From Sequoia sempervirens (lineage: Eukaryota > Streptophyta > Pinopsida > Cupressales > Cupressaceae): a DNA stretch of 64,000 nt. The translations under genes and the position numbers were made by a program. The stretch spans positions 44,450,077 through 44,514,076 of the forward strand of contig VDFB02000003.1 in NCBI GenBank assembly GCA_007258455.2, written 5' to 3'. Under the pieces are notes generated by a model. That model worked only from the letters and a program-made list of their open reading frames with translations. It was not told the DNA's origin and searched no databases. The first letter of the stretch is position 1, and each line of letters starts with the position of its first letter. This document shows positions 46,081-58,599 of this stretch, in pieces.

Positions 46081-47708
46081 TGTTAGAAACTTGTGTTGTC
46101 ATTGATGTCAACAAAGCGTTGTTGCATTGATGTCAACCCTTAAGTAAGTAAGTGTGTTGGTTGCATTATGTTGTCATTAGTATTGTCACTAGTGTCAACC
46201 TCTAATGTAGCAATGATGAGTAAGTGTTTGTGGATATCAACCTCTTGTGTGGTTGAGATGATGAGAAGGTGTTGTAGATGTTGAGATGGTGTTTTTCTAG
46301 TGCTTGTTTTCCAAGTGCTTTTGAGAAAAATTGAATAAAAGAAAGTTCAATGTGACAGAATGGTCTTCAATGTTTTTCTCTACACTTCTTATTGTTTGAA
46401 TATGTGCTTGTGCAGTTTGGACGTGATGATCAGAGGTGCTCTGAGGTGTTATATCCAAAGTTTCAGGTTTTGGATCATATGGCAGAAGTTGTGCTCACTA
46501 GTGTGTGAACTATGAAGTAGTGTTGTATGGGAGAAATGAGATTGCTCTACATTTCTCTGTAGTGAATTTTCTGGTATTATGGATTTGGGAATGTGCTTAT
46601 AATGCTTGTATCTACCTTCCCTTGAAGTTTCAGGTCTCGAGTTGTTCTGCAAGGTTGTCTGATGTGTTGGATGTTTGTACTAGTATGTCTAGTTGCACAA
46701 AATGAAGGTATTCTTAAGTTTAGGTGGTTACAGTGGTTGTGCAAAATATTTCGATGGTGTTGGAGTATTCTACGATGTTGTATGAACTGTGTGGAGTGTT
46801 GTTGTGTGGTCCGCGAGATGTTCCAGACCTTGAGAGGTGTGTTTGGTATCACTTGTTAGTGTTAGTGCAAGTTTTTTCGACCTAGCGTGCTAGCGCTAAT
46901 TGCGGAGGATGATTGTTGATTGAGGAAGTGTTGAGAAGTGTGTTTGTGTAGATTTGGGTCTCAATTCAATAGTGGCATGGTTTGGCTTCACTTCTTTATA
47001 TTGTGGAAGTGTTTAGTGTTGACCTATTTGATGTTACACGATAGAGTTGTATACATTTCAATAAGGCCGACCTAATTGAGATTGTTTTAAATCGCGCAGG
47101 GTATATATGCAAGGAGAGTTGTTGTGTGGACTAAGGGTGTGAAGAGTGTGTGATGTGAAAGATGTGAAAGTGATCAAGCTTTTTGATTTGAGTGGGAGTC
47201 TTAATGCTTATGAATTCCTAATGTAGTGGGCAGAATGTGTCTACATTTCAGTCTATTTGATGAGTTGTTTGTGCTTCAATGGAGTTGTACCTTTGGCATA
47301 TGAGAGATGCATTGTTAAGAAGTTCAAATTGGAAATTATTCATCCCTTCTTTCTTCTTTCTTTTGGACAATGAGTCAATTAGCAGTGAGCCTTTTCTTAT
47401 CTTTATGGGCAGTGAGCCCTTGGTAGTAAGCCTTATTGTATTTGATGTTGCAATTCATATATTAGTGAGCTAATCCTCACCATGGTTTTTCCCTTCTTGG
47501 GTTTTCCACGTAAATCTGGTGTTCTTATGTGTTTGATCTGTTTGCATTACTACTTTACATGTCTAAATTTTGTTAATGCATGTTAAGGGTTTAATGTTGG
47601 ATAAAGGTTTAAGAATTAATGCATCTCTGAATGTTAATGAGGATTTCTGATGTTTTAAAAGTATACAATTTATTCACCCCCCCTCTCAATTGTCTTGTGC
47701 ATCTAACA
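46081..47708 (+). repeat. Copia-2 5' LTR (1,628 bp)
   Basis: TGTTAGAAACTTGTG to CATCTAACA. It aligns with 56458-58085 throughout, with scattered substitutions. The 1.6 kb length is long for copia. Open frames inside it (for example 46577-46852 on the minus strand) have no motif. Confidence 0.95.
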
Positions 47709-47710
47709 AT

Positions 47711-47722
47711 TGGTATCAAAGT
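47711..47722 (+). other. Copia-2 primer-binding site
   Basis: TGGTATCAAAGT two bases after the 5' LTR matches the initiator-tRNA-Met complement (TGGTATCAGAGC) with changes near its end. Confidence 0.8.
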
Positions 47723-47765
47723 TGTGGTTCCTAGGAAGAAGCTTAACCACTTGAGGTAGATCTAG

Positions 47766-48395
47766 ATGGCACATGGGAAAGGTGTCAAAGCTCCTTTGTT
47801 CGATGGAACAAATTATATGTATTGGAAAGCTAGAATGGAGTCTTTTTCAATCTCCCTTATATTTGGTGTTTGTTAGTCTGTTGAAAGAGGTTACACTATG
47901 CCTGCAAATGGACCATCAACTGATGATGACATCAAGGCATATGAGAACAATGGCAAAGCAAGGAATGCAATCTTGGGTGGTCTTATTGATTCAGAACTTA
48001 TGAAGCTTATAAGCTACAAGTCTACTAAAGATGTATGGACAAAGTTGGAAGGAATCTATGAAGGAGATGGCATGGTCAAACAAGCAAAGATGCAAATCTA
48101 CAAAGCCAAATTTGAAACCCTAAGGACGTTTAAAGATGAAGATATTTCTACCTACATGCTCATATTTGATGAAGTTGTCAATGCCATCAATGGTCTTGGT
48201 GGAAATCTAGATGAAAGCAAAGTTGTGAAAAAGGTATTAAGAACTATGCCTAAAGCTTATAGTCATAAAGTTTATGCTATTGAGGAAGCTCATAATTTGG
48301 ATTATTATTCTAGAGATCATATGTTTTGTGTTTTAACTTCTTTTGAAATGAGAGTTTGGTCAAGATACTACAAAAAAAGAAACTGCTTTTAAAGA
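47766..48395 (+). pseudogene. Copia-2 gag (UBN2 domain)
   Basis: From the ATG at 47766 (MAHGKGVKAPLFDGTNYMYW) one TAG interrupts at about 47876. The frame then continues in phase through KSTKDVWTKLEGIYEGDG, the MQIYKAKFETLRTFKDEDIS segment and VLRTMPKAYSHKVYAIEEA to a frameshift near 48395. This is the UBN2/Retrotran_gag_2 capsid domain. Confidence 0.85.
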
Positions 48396-48402
48396 TTGGG
48401 AA

Positions 48403-49266
48403 GTGGAAAACGATGATGGATCAGATCTAGATGATCTTGATGAGGTGGAATTGAACTTTGTGAGGAGATTGAAAAAGGGTATAGGAAAATACAAAGGTAA
48501 GCTACCTTTCAAATGTTTCAATTGTGGAAAGATAGGTCATTATGCATCTAAGTGTCCAATCAAAGTTACTAATGACAAACAAAAGGATTATAAGGGTAAA
48601 TTTTTCAAGAAGAGTTATTATGTTGAAAACGACATTGGTGTATATGATGATGAAGAATCAAATTATCATAATGAAGACAATGGTGAATTCTTGTTCATGG
48701 CTCTAAATCTTGGAATTGATTCTACTAATCTTGAAAGATGTTTGAAGGAAAGTGCTCTGAAAATAGATCATAACATTGAAGGAACTATGCTAACTAATTT
48801 TCATGCTAAAGAGGAGAATAATTATTGGATCATTGAGAGTGGATGCTCAAATCATATGATAGGTGATAAGAGTAATTTTTTTAAGCTTGAAAAGTATGAT
48901 GGTGGTCTTATTAAGTTTGGTGATGATACATCTGCTAAGTTATGTGGAAATGGTTCAATTAGTTTTGATGAAAAGCATAATATAGATGATGTTCTTTATG
49001 TCAAGGGTCTCTAACATAATCTTCTAAGTGTAGGAAAAATCTATAGCAAAGGATACAATCTTGTATTTCAAAATGGTGGTTGTGAAATAAGGAAAGGAAG
49101 CTCCAGTATTTTGGTTGTTGTTTGAACAAGGACATGAGGCAATGTCTATCAACTCAAAGGTAATGGTGCAAAGTGCTTTATGTCTCAAATTAATGAATGT
49201 TGGCTATGGCATAGAAGAATGGGTCACATCAATTTCGATAGCCTAGCAAGGATAAGTTTTACTGAT
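48403..49266 (+). pseudogene. Copia-2 zinc knuckle, protease and pre-integrase
   Basis: A zinc knuckle CFNCGKIGHYASKC lies near 48515. The protease motif reads WIIESGCSNHMIGD near 48827, with the catalytic Asp changed to Glu. After the stop at 49014 the pre-integrase zinc region follows (HRRMGHINFDSLARI near 49210). The coding region is cut by the Copia-3 insertion at 49267. Confidence 0.85.
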
Positions 49267-50524
49267 TGTTGAAAATTGAGGTGTTTATGTAGCTTAATAC
49301 TTTGTAAAACTATTATACTTGTTGATATAAATATGTATTCTTTGTTACAAATTCTTTGTGGGTGATTATCTTATTAATCCATTTTATCATTTGTAGAATG
49401 AAGACAGAAGTTGTAGAAGAATTAGACAGGATATTAGAAAGATACACAAGCATATACCATGGAGAAACCCTTTCGGGAAAAAACTCCACCAAGAATCAAT
49501 GTATTATTTAATCTCTGAAGTAGATTACAATAAATCCAATTCTTCCTTGAGATGCTTCTCCTGCTTTCAACAAATCTTCTTCACAACCTATAATAAAACT
49601 GATACAAACTCTCTTCAACTTGCTTGAGATATATAGGAAATAATCAACCTTGTAAACTCCAAAAGAGTTACAATTACAAAGCTCAATCCCTATCTCCTAA
49701 AACATACACCTATCTCTTCCAAGTAGAGTTTAATCATGAAGAACAATGCTAAATCATCATCTTCATCCATTTGGGCGTCCCAAACTGAAGTAGTAACTCA
49801 ACCTTTATTTTGTAAATATCTTCAAGGCTTTATCCTCAAAGTAGGCGCCCAAGAGTGGGCCCACTTAACTCAGCCTTCTGAAATATCTTAACATGCAAAT
49901 GAGTTAATTCCAAGAAGCCAACTTGTGTGCCCAAAGTGGGTCCAAGTCATTTTATGTTAACTAAAATATCTCTCTCCACCGTTCATGCAAGAATGGTCAT
50001 CCCATGTTAACTGAAGGAAGTCACATGTTATATGTCATGCAACTCAAGTCATTAGTCATGCATTCCAAGTGAACTGAAGTCAACTAGCATTCAACTAAAA
50101 CTAACTGAAGATAACTGAACCATAACTAAACTGAAGTAAACTGTACTGAACTGAACTGAACTAAACTAAACTAAACTAATTCTAAACTGAACTTCATGCA
50201 TGTAAACATCAAACCCTAACTCCTAGGATTTTTACATGCATTCAAAAGTATTATCTTTTACTCCAAACAATTAAGTTAACTCAAGGTGAGTTCCACCTTC
50301 CATGTGGGTGCCCCATGTGCTCCTATTATTTAGGAACTCATCTTGGATGCCCTCACATGCTCCTATTATTTATAATTAATTACAAATGTCCATTAACATG
50401 ATTATTTCATCCAAAATTAATCTCTCTCTAATCCTAGTGTTTGAGAAAACTTTCCAAGGACTTAGGAGACACATGAAATAAATAATGTTTAGGATTGCAA
50501 TTAAATGGCATCCTATTTCAAACA
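49267..50524 (-). repeat. Copia-3 LTR, left (3' LTR of minus-strand element)
   Basis: 1,258 bp, matching 52035-53326 along its length. It contains an imperfect (AACTGAACTAAACT)n tract near 50110-50190. That tract is shorter than in the other LTR and accounts for most of the length difference. Confidence 0.9.
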
Positions 50525-50689
50525 TTCTCCCACTTGACATTATACATTGCAATTATTCTAAACAAGGAATATTATTATAAATCAAGTACAGGACTCAAGG
50601 CCAATGGCCTTCCTGCACCAACTAATCAATCCATGCCAACTTCAAATGCAACCTGCATAATCATGAAGCTCCAAGCAAATGATTAAATC

Positions 50690-51005
50690 CAAGAGAACTT
50701 ATCTGAAGGAACTAGTTTCATAAGATAATCTATAATATTAATTAAAGTGTCGACTTTCTTAATTAATACCTTCCCACTCTCAACCATTTCTCACACAAGG
50801 TGATACTTAACATCAACATGCTTAGTACGAGCATGATACATAGGATTTTTGGCTAAACACGTAGCCCTCTGACTATCACATTCAAGTTTAACATACTTGC
50901 AATTAAAACCAATACCTTTCCCAAGTCTCTATATCCAAACTGCCTCTTTTGAGGCATGTGAAACCGTCGAGTGTGTTGAACTCATGTTCAACCAAGGTGT
51001 AGGCT
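50690..51005 (-). pseudogene. Copia-3 RNase H remnant
   Basis: Minus-strand reading gives VSHASKEAVWI near 50975, then ECDSQRATCLAKNPMYHART near 50880, KHVDVKYHLV and EMVESGKVLIKKVDTLINII to about 50705. This is the C-terminal end of copia RNase H. RT, integrase and gag are absent. One stop and probably one frameshift occur. Confidence 0.8.
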
Positions 51006-51416
51006 CCTCGGTCTTTTCTATTGAAAATAGTTTTTCTTGCTAGTAACTATTCCAACATATATCTCTTACCATAAGAGAACTCAAGCCTCACCTATTTCTC
51101 CAAGTATCCATGAGGACCTGTAACCAACCAATTCATGCCAAACTCCAAATGCAACACAACACTTTCATGAAGTAATCAAGCAAATGATTAATGTACCCAA
51201 TAATTAAGAGAACTACACAAGATCAATGTCAAAGCTCCAATCTTGAACATAAACATGACATCCATGATCTAACCATCTCCTCCTAGGAGATCACATGCAC
51301 CATAACACACTTAAACATCCTAGTCTCAAGAGAACCATGCCAAACTCTAAATGCAACAAGAGTAAACCATGACATAATAGCAACCACTCTAAACCAAGAA
51401 AAAACCATATCCCCAA

Positions 51417-51800
51417 TCACATGAGGATAACCTTACCAATGATGCATCCACTCCACTGCCAACGACTCCCATTGAATTGTGGTACTGAGTCACACATGGC
51501 ATCGTGAGTACCATCCTCTTCATGAAGATCACTATATCCTACCAAAGCTCCCACTGAACTGTGATACCGAGATATACATGGCAACAAGATAAACATCAAA
51601 CCATCACTATCAAAAGCATATGGAATTTCAAAATTTCTTCATGATCAAAATTATCATAACATGTACCATGCTACAACTCTAAACCACTAATCAAGAGTAT
51701 ACCATGACATAATAACAAAACCATCCTACAACCAAGAATCCACTTCATTGCCAAATGCTCCCACTAAACCGTGATATTGAGCAATCCCATGGCATCATGA
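51417..51800. repeat. Diverged ~100-150-bp repeat inside Copia-3
   Basis: Three related blocks, CTCCCATTGAATTGTGGTAC, CTCCCACTGAACTGTGATAC and CTCCCACTAAACCGTGATAT, occur near 51467, 51549 and 51750. Each is followed by GAGNNATNCATGGCA. No coding role is seen. Confidence 0.65.
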
Positions 51801-52020
51801 TGCACATAACCAAAACCACATTTCTGTCATAAACTCACACAAAACCTATGAATCCAAGCTCTCAATGACACATGATAAACATCCTTTAAAGCAAGAATAT
51901 ATACTTCTTGTAACAAACTTATTTTCCAAAATCAGCAATAACAAAAAATTGTAAAAGCTCCCACTACAGCCAAAAAACCTTCAATCTTTTAAGAGAAAGG
52001 TGTCCCAATACTTTACCCAA

Positions 52021-52032
52021 CCTCTGATACCA
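52021..52032 (-). other. Copia-3 primer-binding site
   Basis: The complement of CCTCTGATACCA is TGGTATCAGAGG, an initiator-tRNA-Met type PBS next to the right LTR. It fixes the element's orientation as minus. Confidence 0.85.
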
Positions 52033-52034
52033 AA

Positions 52035-53326
52035 TGTTGAAAATTGAGGTGTTTATGTAGCTTAGTACTTTGTAAAACTATTATACTTGTTGATCTAAAT
52101 ATGTATTCTTTGTTACAAATTATTTGTGGGTGATTATCTTATTAATTCATTTTATCATTTGTAGAATGAAGATAGAAGTTGTAGAAGAATTAGATAGGAC
52201 ATTAGAAAGATACACAAGCATATACCATGGAGAAACCCTTTCGAAAAAAAAATCCACCAAGAATCAATGTATTATTTAATCTCTGAAGTAGATTACAATA
52301 AATCCATTCTTCCTTTAGATGCTTCTCCTGCTTTCAACAAATATTTTTCACAACCTACAATAAAACTGATACAAACTCTCTTCAACTTGCTTGAGATATA
52401 TAGGCAATTATCAACCTTGTAAACTCCAAAAGAGTTACAATTACAAAGCTCAATCCCTATCTCCTAAAAGGTACACCTATCTCTTCCAAGTGGAGTTTAA
52501 CCATGAAGAACAATGCTAAATCGTCATCTTCATCCATTTGGGCATCCCAAACTGAAGTAGTAACTCAACCTTTATTTTGTAAATATCTTCAAGGATTTAT
52601 CCTCAAAGTAGGCACCCAAGAGTGGGCCCACTTAACTCAGCCTTCTGAAATATCTTAACATGCAAATGAGTTAATTCCAAGAAGCCAACTTGGGCACCCA
52701 AAGTGGGTCCAAGTCATTTTCTATTAACTAAAACATCTCTCTCCACCATTCATGCAAGAATGGTCATCCCCTGTTAACTGAAGAAAGTCACTTGTTATCT
52801 GTCATGCAACTCAAGTCATTAGTCGTGCATTCCAAGTTAACTGAAGTCAACTAGCATTCAACTAAAACTAATTGAAGATAATTGAACCATAATTGAACTG
52901 AACTGAACTAAACTATATTGAATTGAACTAAACTAAACTAAACTCAATTGATTCTAAAGTGAACTAAACTGAACTGATCTAAACTAAACTGAACTGAACT
53001 TCATGCATGTAAACATCAAACCCTAACTCCTAGGATCTTTACATGCATTCAGAAGTGTTATCTTTTACTCCAAATAGTTAACTCAAGGTGAGTTCCACCT
53101 TCCATGTGGGTGCCCCATGTGCTCCTATTATTTAGGAACTCATCTTGGACGCCCTCACATGCTCCTATTATTTAGAATTAATTACAAATGTCAATTAACA
53201 TAATTATTTCATCCAAAATTAATCTCTCTCTAATCCTAGCATTTGAGAACACTTTCCAAGGATCTAGGAGACACATGAAATAAATAATTTTTAGGATTGC
53301 AATTAAATGGCATCCTATTTCCAACA
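52035..53326 (-). repeat. Copia-3 LTR, right (5' LTR of minus-strand element)
   Basis: 1,292 bp; starts TGTTGAAAATTGAGG and ends TTTCCAACA. It is closely similar to the left LTR, suggesting a more recent insertion than its host Copia-2. Confidence 0.9.
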
Positions 53327-55863
53327 CTGATGTTGTGAAAGAATTTTCAAAGATTACAAAGCCTATCAATGCAATCTGCAAAGAATTTCAAGTTGGAAAG
53401 AAAACAAAGGCAAGATTCAAGACAAAATAATATTCTACCACAGGTCCTTTGGAGTTAGTGCATACAGATCTATGTGGACCTACCAGAATTAGAAGCTCAT
53501 GTGGTGATAGGTATTTTGTGTTAATAATTGATTATTATTCTAGAATGGCTGGGGTTACATTTCTCAAAGAAAAATGAGAAGCTCTAGACAAGTTTAAAGC
53601 ATTTAAGGCTATGATTGAGAATGAAATGAATCTGAAAATCAAATGTTTAAGGTTTGATATAGGTGGTGAGTTTACTTCAAATGAGTTTAACAATTTTTGT
53701 GAAGATCATGGAATAGAGAGGCATTTGTCAACCCTTAGAACTCCTCGAAAAAATGGAGTTGTGGAAAGGAAAAACATAATAGTTCAGGAAGCAACTAGGA
53801 TAATGATGAAGGAAGCTAATTTTTTGGATGTCTATTGGAGAGAAACAATTCATACTATAGTCTACATTCTTAATAGAGGCCAAGCAAGAGAAAACAATTC
53901 AAAGACTCCCTATGAGTTATGGTATGGTAACCCCCCTACTATGAAGTATTTCAAATTTTTTGGAAGCAATGATATATCAAAAGAGATGAGGAAAACTTGA
54001 GAAAGTTTGAAGCAAGATTTGATGAAGGAATCTTCCTTGGATACTATACAAGAAGCAAGGCCTACCGATGTTACAACAAGGTATTGAAGAAGATTGTTGA
54101 GAGTGCAAGTGTCAAAGTGGATGAAGAACCACATCAAAGTTTAGTACTGATAAAAGGATATGAATTTGATGAATCCTCTTGCAGTAAAGAAGAAAAGGCT
54201 AAAGACAAATGAAAAGAGATGATAGTTGAAGAGGAAGAAGCTCCAAAAAAGAATCTTAAGACTCCTATGTATAGAAGAATCATTCATAAGATCATATCAT
54301 TGGAGATAAGAGAAAAGGTGTGCTAACAAGAAGAAAAGTTGCTATGATAGAGGAAAAAGTAAATTTTTGTTTACTTTATGAGGCGGAACCAAAAATAGTG
54401 ATCGAGGCATGCGAAGATGAAAATTGGGTCAAAGCAATGAAGGAAGAGTTAGAATAGACAGAGAAGAAACTGATTTGGGAAGTGGTCCCAAGACCGGCAG
54501 ATAAGAATGTGATAGGCACTAAATGGGTATTCTGTAACAAGCTGAATGAAGATGGAAAAGTTGTCAGGAACAAGACTAGACTTGTGTGTAAGGGTTATTC
54601 ATAGGCTGAAGGTATAGATTTTGAGGAAAATTTTGCTCCACTTGCAAGAATGGAAGCTATTAGGATGTTTTTAGCTTTGCAGCACATAAATATTTCAAAG
54701 TATATCAGAGGAATGTGAAGTCTACATTCTTGAATGGTGAATTAGAAGAAGAGGTATACATTGAACAACCAAAAGGTTTTTAATTGTCAGAAGATGCTAA
54801 TATGGTCTGCAGATTGAAGAAAGCATTATATGGATTGAAGCAAGCTCTTAGAGCTTGGTATGCAAGGTTAGACAAGTATTTGTTGATACAAGGTTTTAGA
54901 AATGGTACTACAAATAGAAATCTATATTTTAAAGTTGAAGAAGAGTGAATCTTGATTGTGGTGGTATATGTTGATGACATAATCTTTGGAGGAAATGAAG
55001 ATATGTGCAAGAAGTTTGTAGAGGAAATGCATGAATAATTTGAAATGTCAATGTGTGGGGAGATGAATTTCTTCCTTGGTTTGTAGATCAATCAATCAGA
55101 GAAAGGTATATTCATGTCACAATCTAAGTATGTTAAGGAATTGTTGAAGAAATTTGGAATGGATGACTCTAAACTGGTATGTACTATGGTTGTTGGTTGT
55201 AATTTGATTAAGAATCATGAATCTCCTAAGAAAAATCAAAGCAAGTATAGATCAATGATTGGTGGACTATTATACCTTACTACTACTAGATTGGATATCA
55301 TGCATTCAGTTTGTCTTGTGGCTAGATTTCAAGAAGAACCCAAAGAATCTCATGTTGCGGTAGGGAAAAGGATATTCATATATTTGAAGGGCACTCTAGA
55401 TTATGGTTTGTGGTATCCAAAGGATACTAACTTCTCTTTAAGTGCATATACAAATTGGGTTGGATGTGCAGATGATAAGAAAAGTACAAGTGGTTGTGCT
55501 TTCTTTCTTGGAAGCAGGTTTGTTTCATGGCTAAGTAAGAAGCAGAATTCAGTGTCATTATCTACTACAGAAGAAGAATATATTGCAGCAGCATCATTTT
55601 GTACACATGTATTGTGGATGAAGCAAACATTGAAAGATATCAAAGTTTCATATGATGAACCTATTCCTATTATGTGTGACAATACAAATTTGATGAATAT
55701 TTTAAAGAATCTAGTAATGCATTCAAGAACAAAACATATCTCAATTCAGTATCACTTCTTGAGAGAGAAAGTTGCAAAGAATGAGGTGAAGTTGGAGTAT
55801 GTGCCTACTAAGGATCAGGTTGCTAATATTTTCACAAAAGGCTCTTCCAAAAGATACTTTTGA
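53327..55863 (+). pseudogene. Copia-2 integrase, RT and RNase H remnants
   Basis: Integrase core: STTGPLELVHTDLCGPTRIR near 53437, VLIIDYYSRM, CLRFDIGGEFTSNEFNNF near 53645 and TPRKNGVVERKN. RT: NVIGTKWVFCNKLNEDGKVV near 54505, [20 protein letters not shown] near 54720, KKALYGLKQALRAWYARLDK near 54817, and the active-site VVVYVDDIIFGG near 54958. From 55114 to 55863 the frame is open for 249 codons, covering the end of RT and RNase H (YTNWVGCADDKKSTSGCAFF, SLSTTEEEYIAAASFCTHVL, SRTKHISIQYHFLREKVA, TKDQVANIFTKG). Stops occur at roughly one per 100-200 bp upstream. Confidence 0.9.
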
Positions 55864-56442
55864 GTATCTTTGGGAGAAGTTAGGGGTTATTTCCCATCCT
55901 TCTTTCAACTAGATGCATAAGTGTGTGCATCTATCTGGGAAGCATTCCAAGATATATCTCTTGGTCCTGGACTAATGTTGAAGGCCACCTCTCAAGGGGA
56001 GTAGGTAGTAGTGGTTATTGGTTGATGCAGTCTAATGGAGCATATTGTGTGCTCCTAAGGGGGAGTGTGTAGGAAAGTAAGTATGTAAGAAGATAGTACA
56101 GAAGAATGAGTGGTGTATGTAGGTGTTTCCCTTTGTATGTTATCAAAGGGGGAGAAAAAGTTGAATTGGTTGAAAAACCATAGTGCAAAAATGGATATGG
56201 TCTAAAGACCATAGGGGGAGAGAGTATGGAAATTTTTTGTATGAGTAAAAGAAAAGAATCTATGTATTTCCCTTTTCCATTGATGTCAATGGGGGAGAAG
56301 TTTTTTGAAAAACCATAAGAAGAGTAGGAAAGAATAAATGCATGTGTAAGGGGAAGCAGTGTGCACTAATGTGCAATATGTGTTGTTGATCAGAGTTGTT
56401 GGTTGTTAGTGATGGTTTTTCATATCATGTGTTGCCATCAAT

Positions 56443-56454
56443 GAGAAAGGGGGA
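56443..56454 (+). other. Copia-2 polypurine tract
   Basis: GAGAAAGGGGGA lies four bases before the 3' LTR start at 56458. Confidence 0.75.
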
Positions 56455-56457
56455 TAT

Positions 56458-58085
56458 TGTTGGAAACTTGTGTTTTCATTGATGTCAACAGAGCATTGTC
56501 GCATTGATGTCAACCCCTGAGGAAGTAAGTTGTTGGTTGCATTATGTTGCCATTAGTATTGTCACTAGTGTCAACCTCTAATGTTGCAATGATGAGTATG
56601 TGTTTATGGATATCAACCTATTGTGTGGTTGAGATGCTGAGAAGGTGTTGCAAATGTTGAGATGGTGTTTTTGGTGCTTGGTTTCCAAGTGCTTTTGAGA
56701 AAAAATGAATAAAAGAAAGTTCAGTGTGACAGAGTGGTGTTCAGTGCTTTGCTCCACATTTCTTTTTGTTTGAAGATGTGCTCATGTGGTTTGGACATAA
56801 TTATCAAAGATGTTTTGAGGTGTTATATCCAGACTTTCAGGTTCTAGATCATATAGCAAAAGAAGTTGTGTTCACCAGTGTGTGAATTGTGAAGCAGTGT
56901 TGTCTAGGAGAAATGAGATTGCTCTGCATTTCTTCACAGTGAATTTTCTAGTATTATGAATCTAGAAACATGCTTATAATTCTTGTATCTACCTTCTCTT
57001 GAAGTTTTAGGTGTTGAGTTGTCCCACAAGATTGTCTAATGTGTTGGATGTTTGTACTAATATGTCTAGTTGTACATAATAAAGGTTTTCTTGAGTTTCA
57101 GGTGGTTGTAGTGGTTGTGCAAAATATTCTAATGGTGGTGGAGTATTTTTTTAGATGTTGTATGAACTATGTGGAGTGTTGATTTTTGGTCCACGAGATG
57201 TTTCTATACCTTGAGAGGTGTGTTTGGTGTTGCTTGTTAGTGTTAGTGCAAGTTTGGTCAACTTGGCATGCTAGCGCTAATTGCGGAGGATGATTGTTGA
57301 TTGAGGAAGTGTTGAGAAGTGTGATTGTGTAGATTTGGCTCCCAATTAAGTAGTGGTGTGGTTTGGCTTCACTTATTTATATTGTGGAAGTGTTTGGTGC
57401 CAACCTATTTGATGTTACACGGTAGAGGTGTATACATTTCATTAAGGCCAACTTAATTGAGATTGTTTTAGGTTGCAGAGGATATATATGCAAGGAGAAT
57501 TTTTGTGTGGATTAAGGGTGTGAAGAGTGTGTGATGCAAAAGATGTAAAAGTGATCAAGGTTGTTGATCTGAGTGTGATCCTTAATGCTTATGAATTCCT
57601 AATGCAATGAGCAGAAGGTGTCTACATTTCAGTCTATTTGATTAGTTGTTTATGCTTCAGTGGAACTATACTTGCGGCATATGAGAGATGCATTGTTAAG
57701 AAGTTCAAATTGGCAGTGACCCCCCCTTCTTTCTTCTTTCTTATGGATAGTGAGTCATTTGGCAGTGATCCTTTCTTATCTTTCTGGACAGTGAGCCCTT
57801 GGCAATGAGCCTTATTGTATTTGGTGTTGCATTCATATATTAGTGAGTTAATCCTCACCGTGGTTTTTACCTTCTTGGGTTTTCCATGTAAATTTGCTAT
57901 TCTTATGAGTTTGATGTGTTTACATTACTGCTTTACATGTTTACATTTTGTTAATGCATTTTAAGGGTTTAATGTTGGATAAAGGTTTAAGAACTAATGT
58001 AGATTTGAATGTTAATGAGGTTTTTTGATGTTTTAAAAGTATACAACTAATTCACCCCTCTCTCAGTTGTCTTGTGCATCTAACA
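56458..58085 (+). repeat. Copia-2 3' LTR (1,628 bp)
   Basis: TGTTGGAAACTTGTG to CATCTAACA, aligned to 46081-47708. Numerous single-base differences between the two LTRs indicate an old insertion. Confidence 0.95.
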
Positions 58086-58599
58086 AAACAGTCATTATAT
58101 TCTTTTTTCTGTCATCATCTATTCAATCATCAATGCCCATAAGGATGCCTTAGTCCCAAGTCTCGCATAATCCCAATCATCATCGTTATCATATCTTCTG
58201 ACAAGAGATATATTGGCTACATGACATGTTTAGCAATGAATATTTTGTTTTGATTTATCTTTTGATCTATCTTTTGACCCATGACTAAACCTACTTAAGG
58301 CCACCTCGATCTTGCTATATATTGGTTTGTTTTGCTTGGGGTATAGTGGACCATTGCCTTTATCTCATATGTTGTGTTTTTGGGTCGTTCTTGTAATATT
58401 ATTATGCCTCTACTTACTTTGTGTGTGTTGGAATAGCTTCTTGCATCGAAATTCATCCTTTGCATACTAGGTTCTTCATACCTTTTGTGCACTAGGACTA
58501 TCATTCGTTAAGTCTATTTTCCTCACATACTTTGACAAGATTTTGTGTTGTCTAGTATGAACAAGGACAACCCTTTTATTTGAATGTCAATTCCATGCA

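Larger units (their letters stand above)
49267..53326 (-). mobile_element. Non-autonomous copia Copia-3 nested in Copia-2
   Basis: Plus-strand ends are TGTTGAAAAT (49267) and CCAACA (53326), with CTGAT duplicated exactly at 49262-49266 and 53327-53331. It lies on the minus strand: the primer-binding site complement CCTCTGATACCA abuts the right LTR and the polypurine complement TTCTCCCACTT abuts the left LTR. Only about 1.5 kb lies between the LTRs. It is largely non-coding apart from an RNase H tail, so it depended on enzymes in trans. Confidence 0.9.
46081..58085 (+). mobile_element. 12-kb Ty1/copia element Copia-2 with 1,628-bp LTRs
   Basis: It starts TGTTAG at 46081 and ends CTAACA at 58085. 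AAACA at 46076-46080 and 58086-58090 is a perfect 5-bp target duplication. The two LTRs are the same length by my boundaries. A PBS, gag, protease, integrase, RT, RNase H and polypurine tract lie between in copia order. Copia-3 (4.06 kb) interrupts the integrase region at 49267-53326, leaving about 7.9 kb of original element. Multiple stops in gag and pol show it is inactive. Confidence 0.95.

Noticed and set aside
46449..46859. ORFs inside the Copia-2 5' LTR
   Set aside because: Not conserved as frames in the other LTR and lacking motifs.
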